From: JBBRGK01 sp036741355
GTDB taxonomy: Bacteria; Chloroflexota; Dehalococcoidia; CAUJGQ01
Length of the DNA stretch: 47,749 nt
Assembly (NCBI GenBank): GCA_036741355.1
Contig: DAINSK010000026.1
Location: forward strand, 1-47,749
Direction: 5' to 3'
A program made the translations under genes and the position numbers. How positions within the stretch are numbered: the first letter of the stretch is position 1; the number at the start of each line of letters is the position of its first letter. Under the pieces are notes generated by a model. The model was not told the DNA's origin. It did no database searches and saw only the letters and a program-made list of their open reading frames with translations. Positions 1 through 7,499 of the stretch are shown piece after piece.

Positions 1-27
1 ACGCGTAGGCCGGTCCACCGAGTTGGT

Positions 28-384
28 TCAAGTGTTAGCCGGACAGGCTCCTAGCGGCCGGAACATCTGGCCCAGAGGAACACCGTAATACACCGCCGGG
101 CGGTTCAGAACGCCGCGCAAGACGGTCGCCGGAACCCTCTGCACGCCCAGCCGCCGTTCCAACGGCTTATCGGACCCAAGCTGGTGGATGCTCAGGCCGA
201 TGCGGTCGTTGAGGTGAGACAGCTCTTCGAGCAGCGCCTGCACGTCGTCGCAGAAGCGGCACTGTTCGCGGCCGGGTACGACGACTGTGGAGGTTCGCTG
301 CGTGAAGTAATCGATCTTGACGCGGTCCTTCAGCGCATTGCCAAACAACTCGCGAAGGGCGCGTTGCTCTTCCAAAGGGATCAT
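28..384 (-). CDS. Thioredoxin-fold protein, N-terminal domain of the protein disulfide oxidoreductase (PDO) type
   Basis: A 118-residue protein read from an ATG one base after the stop of the upstream phosphatidyltransferase gene; longer in-frame starts would lie inside that gene. It resembles the first thioredoxin fold of glutaredoxin-like PDO proteins: an N-terminal helix, a beta strand reading YFTQ, a CRFC active site (Cys42, Cys45), a LLEEL helix, and the cis-proline region RVPAT before a YYGVPLG stretch. PDO proteins usually carry two such folds (about 220 residues). This one stops soon after the first fold, with a weak tail (PLGACPANT). It may be a natural one-domain form or a frameshifted or truncated PDO. 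It is the last visible gene of the inositol lipid operon; a redox role is inferred from the CxxC motif only. Confidence 0.6.
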   Translation of the reverse strand: MIPLEEQRALRELFGNALKDRVKIDYFTQRTSTVVVPGREQCRFCDDVQALLEELSHLNDRIGLSIHQLGSDKPLERRLGVQRVPATVLRGVLNRPAVYYGVPLGQMFRPLGACPANT

Positions 385-385
385 G

Positions 386-1009
386 CTAATGCGGATCCTC
401 GGCGCCGAGCATGCCTTTTGTTTTCTCACGGGCGTGGTACAGGCGCTGCACGGCAGTGATGTTTGTACCGATCGCCAGGATCCAAAGCGTTACGGTGAGC
501 ACCCAGCCCCATCCCAGGCGTCCCGCGAGCAGCAGCGCCGCGGCCAGCAACAGGACCCGTTCGGCGCGCGTGAACGTACCTTCTTTGAGGTCCATGCCGA
601 CGGCTTCGACCCGGGCCTTCACATAGCTCGTCTGAATCGACCCGGCCATCGCCGCAAATAGCAGGATTGGCTTAACTTTGTCCCCTTGTGAAACGTAATA
701 CGCTAATAGGCCGAAAAGGTTCGCCGTCTCGGCCCAGCGGTCGGCGCTCGCATCGAAAATGGAGCCAAAGAGCGACGAGCGACCGGTCGCGCGGGCCACG
801 GCTCCGTCGAGCAGGTCGAGGCCCCCCCCGGCCAGAATCAACGATCCGCCAAGGCCGAACCGCCCTAGCGCCAGCGCGGCGCCCGCGGCTACGTTAGCCG
901 CCAGGCCGGCGCTGGTGACCATATCGGGTGTGACCCCGGTCTTCGCCACCAGTTTTGCAATCGGGTCGGCGTAGCGGCGTGGAACAGCGTGAGGGATGAA
1001 CGACGGCAT
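386..1009 (-). CDS. pgsA: CDP-alcohol phosphatidyltransferase, probable phosphatidylinositol-phosphate synthase
   Basis: An integral membrane enzyme of 207 residues that joins a CDP-activated lipid to an alcohol. The family signature D-x2-DG-x2-AR-x8-G-x3-D-x3-D is complete between Asp65 and Asp90, and hydrophobic segments follow it as expected. The family contains synthases for phosphatidylglycerol phosphate, phosphatidylinositol phosphate, archaetidylinositol phosphate and others. The substrate call rests on context: it lies in one operon with inositol-phosphate synthase, a PimA-like mannosyltransferase and PatA-like acyltransferases. Mycobacteria likewise keep pgsA1, patA and pimA together. 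The likely reaction is CDP-diacylglycerol plus inositol 3-phosphate to phosphatidylinositol phosphate. Family sure; exact substrate inferred. Confidence 0.85.
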   Translation of the reverse strand: MPSFIPHAVPRRYADPIAKLVAKTGVTPDMVTSAGLAANVAAGAALALGRFGLGGSLILAGGGLDLLDGAVARATGRSSLFGSIFDASADRWAETANLFGLLAYYVSQGDKVKPILLFAAMAGSIQTSYVKARVEAVGMDLKEGTFTRAERVLLLAAALLLAGRLGWGWVLTVTLWILAIGTNITAVQRLYHAREKTKGMLGAEDPH

Positions 1010-1065
1010 CAGTTACACCTCGACTGCAGTAAATCGAGCGCACTATACGATACGCCGAAATTCGG

Positions 1066-2196
1066 TCAGGCCCCGCGGCTCATTCCGTGCTCGTAGAGCA
1101 GGCGCTCGTAATACGACATGACTTTCCGAGCGATGCGGTCCCAGCTGTAGTTGTCGGCGCTGAGGCGCGCACTCTCGCCCATGCTGCGGCGCATATTTTC
1201 GTCCGCCAGGATGTGGACAAGCGACAAGGCGATGGCATCCGAGTCTTTCGGTAGAGTGAGCAGACCCTCAACTCCGTGAGTCACAACCGACGCGTAGCCC
1301 TCGATGTTGCTGGCTACCACCGGTTTGCCGGATGCCATCGCCTCCAGCAACACATAGCCCTGGCTCTCGTTGCCGGTTGCAGGGAAGCAGCAGACATCGG
1401 CGGTCTGGTAGTAGCGCGGTAGCTCAGTCTCGCTGACGCCGCCCGTGAAGACAACGTCCTCCAGCTCGGCTTTGCGTACGTAGCGTTCGTACCCTTCGCG
1501 CCGGCCGGGTCCGACGACGATCAGCCGCGTGTTCGGCAACTCGCGTTTGACGTGCGGCCAGGCGCGGAGCAGGTACGCCAACCCTTTCCGTTTCTCCATG
1601 CGCCCCACGAACAGCACATTGTCCTTGCCGTCGCGGAACTCGGGAATCGGACAGGGATCGCCGGTAAAGCGGGCAAGCTCGATGCCGTTCGGGATGATGT
1701 TGTAGTAGCCGGCAAAGTAGCGGCTGACCAGCAGCTCGGCGGCCGGCGAGACCGCGATCTTGCCGTCGAGCTTGCGAAAGAAGCGCCGTAATACCGTGCG
1801 CGTATACGAGTAGAGCCGGTTTCCGCCCTCCTTAGCCGCATGGAAAGTGCCGACATTGACGGATTCCGAAAAGCGGAGGAACTGGATCGGTAGGATCGGC
1901 ATCAGCGGTTCATGGACGTGAACGATGTCGAACTGTTCTTCCGCGAGCACCTCTTTGACACGCCGCGAAAGTCGGAATGATAGCGTGATGCGCGCCACGG
2001 AACCGCTGGCGGGGATGCCACGCGGCTTGCCGATAACGATCACACCCGGCTCGGTTGGGGGCGATTCGTCCGAAGACGGCCCGATGATACGAACGTCGTG
2101 GCCCATGCCGGTGAAGTTCTGAGCTAGGCGCCGCACGTGGGTGTTCACGCCGCCCGGTACCGCCAGATCGTATGGTGAGACGAGCGCAATTTTCAT
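1066..2196 (-). CDS. pimA: GT4 glycosyltransferase, PimA-like phosphatidylinositol mannosyltransferase
   Basis: A 376-residue GT-B fold glycosyltransferase of family GT4. The ATG at 2196 overlaps the upstream PHP stop by four bases (ATGA), so the longer frame reaching to 2568 is rejected. The N-terminal domain starts MKIALVSPYD with the PGGV loop (residues 14-17), then a GSVAR segment and a THVHEP-like IVHVHEP strand typical of PimA. The C-terminal half has the nucleotide-sugar site: VGRMEKRKG and an E-x7-E motif (ESQGYVLLE). PimA transfers mannose from GDP-mannose to the inositol of phosphatidylinositol on the cytoplasmic face. The neighbours (phosphatidyltransferase downstream, acyltransferases and Ino1 upstream) support that role. 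Another hexose or acceptor is possible. Confidence 0.8.
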   Translation of the reverse strand: MKIALVSPYDLAVPGGVNTHVRRLAQNFTGMGHDVRIIGPSSDESPPTEPGVIVIGKPRGIPASGSVARITLSFRLSRRVKEVLAEEQFDIVHVHEPLMPILPIQFLRFSESVNVGTFHAAKEGGNRLYSYTRTVLRRFFRKLDGKIAVSPAAELLVSRYFAGYYNIIPNGIELARFTGDPCPIPEFRDGKDNVLFVGRMEKRKGLAYLLRAWPHVKRELPNTRLIVVGPGRREGYERYVRKAELEDVVFTGGVSETELPRYYQTADVCCFPATGNESQGYVLLEAMASGKPVVASNIEGYASVVTHGVEGLLTLPKDSDAIALSLVHILADENMRRSMGESARLSADNYSWDRIARKVMSYYERLLYEHGMSRGA

Positions 2197-2966
2197 CGCC
2201 GCGGCTCCCGCACGCCCGTCAGCCCGACGGCGTTCAGCGCTCGTCGAGCGGGCCGGCCGATGACCTTGCTGGGCGTAGCCCACAGCGCACGCGCCGTCTG
2301 AAGCGCGATCTGGCGGGCTCCAATTTCGCGTAGGCTGGGCTGGCGTCCGAAACCGGCAGAGCTGGAGCAAGACAGGATTACCGCACGCAAGTCGGCGGCA
2401 GTTGTCCCGTGAAAACTGGTGAACGAGGAGCCGATTACGGGCAAGTAATGTGCGTCGCTGCCGCCGACTTCGGCAAGGTGAAAGCGCGTTCGGTTGAGCT
2501 CGCAGGCACGGCGAGCGCGGATGCGGCCCGCGGGGCTTTGATTGGCCAGTTCGATGCCGTCGAACCAAACGCCATCACCAGCTCCGCGCAGAACGCGCTC
2601 GATGCCATGCTGTCCCACGCTGCGAGTGAGCGGGCTCATAGGATGGGGGATGACGGCCAGACCGTTCTGGGCGTGGATCGCGGCGAGTGTGGAGCGCAGC
2701 GACCGGAAACTGGGTACCCGCTGTTCGACGAACAACGCGAGCACATGGCCTTCGATGGTCGTCACTTCCATGCCGGGAACGAACTCAAACCGATAATTGC
2801 GCCGCGCGTGAATCTCTCTCGCCCGCAGGGCCGGCGCCAGGTCGTCGTGGTCGGTGATCGCGATCACCGAGAGGGACGTCTGGTGCTCCGCGTACTCCAA
2901 CACCTCTTCCGGACTGGCCATGCCGTCGCTGCCCGTCGTGTGGATATGCAGGTCAGCTGTCCCCAA
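2193..2966 (-). CDS. PHP-domain metal-dependent phosphoesterase
   Basis: A 257-residue PHP (polymerase and histidinol phosphatase) protein. All family metal ligands are visible: HIH (His7, His9), Asp14, TDHDD (His40), GMEV (Glu67), EGHVL (His74), HP at 108-109, and a late GSDAH motif. Such proteins hydrolyse phosphomonoesters or short nucleotides using two or three metal ions. Its start overlaps the upstream acyltransferase by 14 bases and its stop overlaps the pimA-like start by four, so it is translated with a lipid pathway. That position suggests, but does not prove, a phosphatase acting on phosphatidylinositol phosphate or inositol phosphate. A TrpH/RNase AM-like nucleotide role is the main alternative. 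Confidence 0.82.
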   Translation of the reverse strand: MGTADLHIHTTGSDGMASPEEVLEYAEHQTSLSVIAITDHDDLAPALRAREIHARRNYRFEFVPGMEVTTIEGHVLALFVEQRVPSFRSLRSTLAAIHAQNGLAVIPHPMSPLTRSVGQHGIERVLRGAGDGVWFDGIELANQSPAGRIRARRACELNRTRFHLAEVGGSDAHYLPVIGSSFTSFHGTTAADLRAVILSCSSSAGFGRQPSLREIGARQIALQTARALWATPSKVIGRPARRALNAVGLTGVREPRR

Positions 2967-3924
2967 CGGCTCCCCCGGTGCTGCGCGGACCGCGATCAGT
3001 CACCCCAGTATACGCCGGACCCACGCCGGGCGTCCGTTCGTTCCACAACGGCAGCAAGACGATCCATTGCTCAGGTTCGCGGCGCAGATATGGCTCCAAT
3101 TCAGCCAGAACAGCCTCGATTTCCACCCGCAACATCTTTGGTTTCCTGCGGTCTGATTCCGGTAAGACGGCGGGTAACAGCGTCACCTCATACCGATTGT
3201 GTGGTCGCCAGCGCCCGATCGCGGGAATAATGGCGGCGCCGGTAAGGTGTGCAAGTTCCACTGGTCCGGCAGGTACGCGCACGGTTCCACCGCAGAAGGT
3301 GACATGCAAACCGCCGCCGGTTACGTCGCGGTCGACCATGAGGGCCACAACGCCGCCGGACTTCAGCGTCCGGATCAGTTGTCGTGCGCCCGCGCGACCG
3401 GGGAAAACGTACTGATTGCCGTGGGCTTCGCGTAGGCACAAGAACAGCTTCGCCAGTGGGATCGGGCGAATGCGTTCGATCATCGCCGTGTAACGAATTC
3501 CACGGCCGCCAAACGCCTGGAGCACGATCTCGGCGGGACCATAGTGCAGACTGGCAACAATGACGCCGGCACCCCGTTCATTGGCGGCCGCGAAGTTTTC
3601 CCACCCCGTTACGTCGATGCGACCGTGGAGCTCGTCAATCTCTGTGTAGGGCAGCCGGAGTAGCTCGACATAATACCTGGCCACCGAGCGGAAGACGGCG
3701 CGTGACAGCGACCGTATCCGCACAGATCCGGCGGCCGGCTCGATGAAGGCGACGTTGCGGGCGACCGCGCGCCGCTGCCTCACCGCAACCAGCCATGCCA
3801 CGTCGCCGGCCAGCGGACTTGCCTGCTGCACTAGGCTGGGGGCCACACGCACCGCTGCGGAGGCGACCTGGAACATCCGCCACTTGAGAACGGGTATAAG
3901 CCCAAGATGCCCGCGATGCGACAT
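2953..3924 (-). CDS. PatA/HtrB-family lipid acyltransferase (second of a tandem pair)
   Basis: A 323-residue lysophospholipid acyltransferase family protein. It has the catalytic H-x4-E motif HYGPAE (His127, Glu132), a VDRDVTGGG block and a GPVELAHLTGA segment that match the same blocks of mycobacterial PatA. The family transfers acyl chains to glycolipids such as PIM or lipid A on the cytoplasmic membrane face. It lies three bases after a paralogous acyltransferase and overlaps the PHP gene. The first copy uses Asp and this one Glu in the dyad, so they may have different acceptors, for example the mannose and the inositol of a PIM-like lipid. The acceptor is inference. Confidence 0.8.
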   Translation of the reverse strand: MSHRGHLGLIPVLKWRMFQVASAAVRVAPSLVQQASPLAGDVAWLVAVRQRRAVARNVAFIEPAAGSVRIRSLSRAVFRSVARYYVELLRLPYTEIDELHGRIDVTGWENFAAANERGAGVIVASLHYGPAEIVLQAFGGRGIRYTAMIERIRPIPLAKLFLCLREAHGNQYVFPGRAGARQLIRTLKSGGVVALMVDRDVTGGGLHVTFCGGTVRVPAGPVELAHLTGAAIIPAIGRWRPHNRYEVTLLPAVLPESDRRKPKMLRVEIEAVLAELEPYLRREPEQWIVLLPLWNERTPGVGPAYTGVTDRGPRSTGGAVGDS

Positions 3925-3927
3925 GGT

Positions 3928-4821
3928 TCAGGATTCTGCAGTCACTGCCGGCGGCGTCTCCACCCTTGCGCCCGCGGGCCACATCCGGCGGAACATATAC
4001 CACTGGTCGGGGTGCTGACGAATGACGCGTTCGTGCGAGGTCATTATCTGCTGCGTCAGCGACTGCACGTCCCGCTCCATGTTGCCGGTGTGTACCTGCC
4101 TCACGTCGAAATCGATAATCGCCCTTACGCGGTCGGCAACGGCCAGCAGGCTGACCGGGAAAACCCGCGCTCCAGTACGGAGGGCGATGCGCGCCGGACC
4201 TTCCGGCACGCGCGTCTCCGCGCCGAAAAACTGCACCGCTACCCCTCCCTCGGTCAATGGCCGGTCGATAAGGATGGCGAGCATCTCGTTGCGGCGCATG
4301 GCTCGGACGATGCCGGTGGCCGCTCGTTCCATGGGAATCAGCTTCATGCCGCGGGTGAGCCGAGCTGCAACGATCGCATCGTTAAAGCGGCTGTGCGCCT
4401 GCGTCTCGGCGATCACGTTCAGCGTGTAGCCGTGTGCGGTGAGTGCGGCGCCGCCGAGGTCCCAGTTGCCAAAATGCATCAGCACAAGGATGATGCCGCG
4501 ACCGTTCGCCAGAGCTGCATCGAACTCGTGCCAGTCATCGAAGTCGAGCCTGGCCATCAGGTCGTCCGGATTGATTTCCGGGTGGCGCATAAAATCGATG
4601 GCGTACTTGGCGTAGTTGCGAAACGATCTGCGGGCGAGCGATTTGGCCTTTGGGTTCGACCGGCTGCCGACTACCTGCGTCATGTTCTCGACGGCGTTGC
4701 GACGCTGGACAGGCATGAATAGCCACGCCACGTCCGCGACGGGCCCCGCCACGGCATACGAGACGCGCAGCGGCACGAATCTCACGAGCGATAGGCCCAA
4801 CCGCCAGAGCCAATAGATCAT
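3928..4821 (-). CDS. PatA/HtrB-family lipid acyltransferase (first of a tandem pair)
   Basis: A 297-residue acyltransferase with the H-x4-D motif HFGNWD (His116, Asp121), a following LIDRPLTEGG block and a conserved EGPARIALRTGA segment. It is closer to mycobacterial PatA than its downstream paralog is, because PatA also has HSGNWD at this place. The first 40 residues hold a hydrophobic, membrane-associated stretch. It starts 38 bases after ino1, at a point with no obvious separate promoter, and is read as part of the same operon. Likely role: acylation of a mannosylated inositol phospholipid. The gene is complete and of usual length. Confidence 0.82.
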   Translation of the reverse strand: MIYWLWRLGLSLVRFVPLRVSYAVAGPVADVAWLFMPVQRRNAVENMTQVVGSRSNPKAKSLARRSFRNYAKYAIDFMRHPEINPDDLMARLDFDDWHEFDAALANGRGIILVLMHFGNWDLGGAALTAHGYTLNVIAETQAHSRFNDAIVAARLTRGMKLIPMERAATGIVRAMRRNEMLAILIDRPLTEGGVAVQFFGAETRVPEGPARIALRTGARVFPVSLLAVADRVRAIIDFDVRQVHTGNMERDVQSLTQQIMTSHERVIRQHPDQWYMFRRMWPAGARVETPPAVTAES

Positions 4822-4859
4822 GGGGTACGATCAGCGGCGCCGGGTCGCAGCACGTCCGG

Positions 4860-5960
4860 CTATTCCTGCTCGAGCGCGTGGTCGGGCTGACTGCCCGCGA
4901 TGAACTGTTCGAGCTGGCGGCGCGCGTCGTCGTCGTGGTACTGCTGCGGCGGCGACTTCATGAAGTACGACGATGGGGCAAAGAGGGCGCCCGACATGCC
5001 CCGGTCGAGTGCGAGCTTAACGCAGCGGATCGCGTCGATCACGACGCCGGCCGAGTTCGGGCTATCCCATACTTCGAGCTTCAGTTCCAGGTTTAGCGGT
5101 ACGTCGCCGAAGGTCGTCCCTTCGATGCGGATGTGGCACCACTTACGGTCCTGCAGCCATGGGACGTAGTCGCTGGGGCCGACATGGATGTTATCGGGAT
5201 CGAGCGGGCTGTTCGTGAGTTGTGACGTGACCGCGTTGGTCTTGGAGATCTTTTTCGACTCAAGCCGCTCGCGCTCGAGCATGTTTAAGAAGTCGGTGTT
5301 GCCGCCGAAGTTCAACTGGTAGGTGCGGTCGATGCGCACTCCACGGTCTTCGAATAAGCGCGTCAAAACGCGATGCGTAATCGTGGCGCCAACCTGCGAC
5401 TTGATGTCATCGCCGATGATCGGCACGCCGACGTCCTCAAACCGCTTGCGCCAGTAGGGTTCGCGGGCGATAAACACGGGGATGCAGTTGATCATCCCGC
5501 AGCCCGCCTGGAGCACCTGTTCGACGTACCACCGGGTCGCTTCTTCGCTGCCGACGGGCAGGTAGTTGATCACGACGTCGGTCTTGGTTTCTTTGAGGAT
5601 GTTGACGATGTCGGCCGTCGGCCCCGGCGCCTTTGTGATTACCTGCGACAGGTACTTGCCGAGGCCGTCGTGGGTCATCCCGCGGTGAACGATAACGCCG
5701 GTTTTCGGCACCGGGCAGAATTTAAACGTGTTGTTCTGCCCGGAGAAAATGGCTTCTGACAGGTCTTTGCCAACTTTGTCGGCGTCGATGTCGAAAGCAG
5801 CCACGACCCGGCAGTCACGGATGTGGTAGCCGCCCAGGTTGACGTGCATCAAACCCGGGACGAATTCATCCTCTTTCGCGTTCTTGTAGTATTCGATCCC
5901 CTGAACCAGGGAGGACGCGCAGTTTCCCACGCCAACGATGGCTACGTTGATTTTGCCCAA
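4860..5960 (-). CDS. ino1: Inositol-3-phosphate synthase (actinobacterial type)
   Basis: Converts glucose 6-phosphate to inositol 3-phosphate with NAD as bound cofactor; the first committed step to inositol lipids and inositol thiols. The TTG at 5960 is preferred because GAGGAG stands 11 bases upstream; it gives 366 residues, close to the actinobacterial enzyme. The longer ATG frame adds 14 residues without family similarity. Visible family blocks: VAIVGVGNCASSL (NAD-binding), YLPVGSEEA, GDDIKSQVGAT, RTYQLNFGGNTDFLN, LESKKISKT, and LKLEVWDSPNSAG. These match mycobacterial Ino1 almost residue for residue. It is first in a seven-gene minus-strand operon leading to pgsA-like and pimA-like genes. 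Confidence 0.96.
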   Translation of the reverse strand: MGKINVAIVGVGNCASSLVQGIEYYKNAKEDEFVPGLMHVNLGGYHIRDCRVVAAFDIDADKVGKDLSEAIFSGQNNTFKFCPVPKTGVIVHRGMTHDGLGKYLSQVITKAPGPTADIVNILKETKTDVVINYLPVGSEEATRWYVEQVLQAGCGMINCIPVFIAREPYWRKRFEDVGVPIIGDDIKSQVGATITHRVLTRLFEDRGVRIDRTYQLNFGGNTDFLNMLERERLESKKISKTNAVTSQLTNSPLDPDNIHVGPSDYVPWLQDRKWCHIRIEGTTFGDVPLNLELKLEVWDSPNSAGVVIDAIRCVKLALDRGMSGALFAPSSYFMKSPPQQYHDDDARRQLEQFIAGSQPDHALEQE

Positions 5961-6085
5961 GATGCCGGTTGCTCCTCGCCCATGTCCGCCGCGAAAACGC
6001 ACTGCGAACCGTGGCCACGGCTGGGCGAACCCGCTGTTTTATGCCACATGGTTCAGGCCCCGCCAGCGGACGAGGCCCAACGCGG

Positions 6086-6115
6086 ATTGTAACAGCGCCC
6101 GAAACGTCCGAGCAA
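6086..6115 (-). promoter_or_regulatory. Candidate sigma-70 type promoter of the ino1 operon
   Basis: On the minus strand, TTGCTC (-35, 6115-6110) is followed after 18 bases by TACAAT (-10, 6091-6086), about 125 bases before the ino1 TTG. A second TATAAT lies at 6155-6150 without a good -35. Sequence match only. Confidence 0.4.
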
Positions 6116-6130
6116 GTTACGGGCGGTCAT

Positions 6131-6147
6131 AAAATCTCGGAACCGAG
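6131..6147 (-). terminator. Weak hairpin with T run after rimO
   Basis: Read on the minus strand, CTCGG-TT-CCGAG is followed by ATTTTA, 25 bases past the rimO stop. The stem is only five pairs with a tight loop, so this is a weak terminator candidate between rimO and the ino1 promoter. Confidence 0.25.
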
Positions 6148-6171
6148 CGATTATAGCGTCACGCCTCGCAC

Positions 6172-7485
6172 TCAGGCGGACGTGAGTGCGGCGATGGGAT
6201 CTGCCACCAGGTCGTAGGGCATCGCGCCGGTCACGCGCACCGGCAACAACGTACCCGGTGCGAACTCGCCGCGCACAATCACCACTCCGTCCACTTCAGG
6301 TGCGTCGCGGTAGCTGCGACCGATAGAGACCACTTGACCGCTCCCGCCTCTCTCCTGTGAGCTCGCCTCAATCAGGACGGTTAACTCGCTTCCGATCAAC
6401 GACCGGTTTCGCTCGTTCGAGATAGTCTGCAGTATCTCCATGAGTTCGGCGCGCCGCCGGCGCTTGGTCCTCTCCGGCACCTGGGCATCCATGGTTGCCG
6501 ACGGAGTCCCATCCTGTGGCGAATACGTGAAGACGCCCGCATGGTCGAAGCGGACTTCGCCCACGAAGTCCTTCAGTTCTGAGAACTCAGATTCCGTTTC
6601 GCCCGGAAATCCAACGATCAACGAGGTGCGGAGGGCGATGTCCGGCATCGCCGAGCGCAGGTCCGCGAGTGTGCGCCGCACCATCTCCATGTTTGCGGGG
6701 CGCCGCATACGCTTCAACATCTTCACGCTCGCGTGCTGCAAGGGCATGTCGAGGTAGTGGACAACGTTCGGGATCGTCGCCATTGCGTCAATCAGCCGGG
6801 GAGATACACGGCCGGGGTAGGCGTACATGATGCGGAGCCACGGACGCTCCGGCAGCGAATCAGCCAGTACGTGGAGCAGATCTGCCAGCCCATCCCGCAG
6901 CCCGATGTCCTCGCCCCAGGCGGTGCTATCCTGTGCGACCAACACGAGTTCCCGCGCGCCTTCGGCGACCAGCCGCCGCGCCTCACCGACGACCTGTCCC
7001 GCGCTGGCGCTGGTAAAGCGGCCCTTAATCTGCGGGATGATGCAGAACGTGCACGGCGCATTACAGCCATCCGAGATCTTGAGGTAGGCGCTGGTACGCG
7101 CCACCATTGGCGACGACGTAACTGGGATATCCCACGGGGCCTTGCGCTCCCCGGCGGCGAGCGCGGCCACGCTCTCCCATTGGTTGACTCCGAATATGTG
7201 ATCGACCTCGGGAATTTCGCTTGCCACGTCGTCGCCGTAGAGCTGCGTCATACAGCCCGCGGCCACGAGCTTTTGTCCGGGTTTCTTGAGCGCTGCCAGT
7301 CGCAGGATCGTGTTGACCGATTCCTCTTTCGAGGCGTCGATGAAGCCGCACGTATTGACGATCAACAGGTCTGCATCGGAAGGCCGCACCGTTGGCGTGT
7401 GCTTACTGGCGAGCAGGAGCCGTTCCAGTTGCTCTGAATCGACCGTATTTTTGGGGCAACCGAGTGTGACAAGGTGATACCGCAT
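6172..7485 (-). CDS. rimO: Ribosomal protein S12 methylthiotransferase
   Basis: A 437-residue radical-SAM enzyme that adds a methylthio group to a conserved aspartate of ribosomal protein S12. The N-terminal UPF0004 domain has the three cluster cysteines Cys10 (LGCPKN), Cys46 (VNTCGF) and Cys78 (AAGCM). The radical-SAM motif is CNAPCTFC (Cys141, Cys145, Cys148), followed by the IPQIKGRF block typical of RimO rather than MiaB. A C-terminal TRAM domain is recognisable. The ATG has AGGA five bases upstream and starts 14 bases after the HTH-PASTA gene. Its presumed substrate, S12 with Asp103 in VKDLPG, is encoded at 44141-44551 in this window. Confidence 0.95.
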   Translation of the reverse strand: MRYHLVTLGCPKNTVDSEQLERLLLASKHTPTVRPSDADLLIVNTCGFIDASKEESVNTILRLAALKKPGQKLVAAGCMTQLYGDDVASEIPEVDHIFGVNQWESVAALAAGERKAPWDIPVTSSPMVARTSAYLKISDGCNAPCTFCIIPQIKGRFTSASAGQVVGEARRLVAEGARELVLVAQDSTAWGEDIGLRDGLADLLHVLADSLPERPWLRIMYAYPGRVSPRLIDAMATIPNVVHYLDMPLQHASVKMLKRMRRPANMEMVRRTLADLRSAMPDIALRTSLIVGFPGETESEFSELKDFVGEVRFDHAGVFTYSPQDGTPSATMDAQVPERTKRRRRAELMEILQTISNERNRSLIGSELTVLIEASSQERGGSGQVVSIGRSYRDAPEVDGVVIVRGEFAPGTLLPVRVTGAMPYDLVADPIAALTSA

Positions 7486-7499
7486 GTGATTCCTAATTA

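Noticed and set aside
2197..2568. N-terminal extension of the PimA-like protein
   Set aside because: It overlaps the PHP gene out of phase; the ATGA overlap start gives the normal family N-terminus.
2409..3230. Plus-strand frame of 273 codons
   Set aside because: Lies opposite the PHP and acyltransferase genes, which have clear motifs; the frame has no recognisable domain and arises from GC-rich codon periodicity.
3907..4722. Plus-strand frame of 271 codons
   Set aside because: Antisense to the first acyltransferase; His/Arg/Asp-rich composition typical of a shadow.
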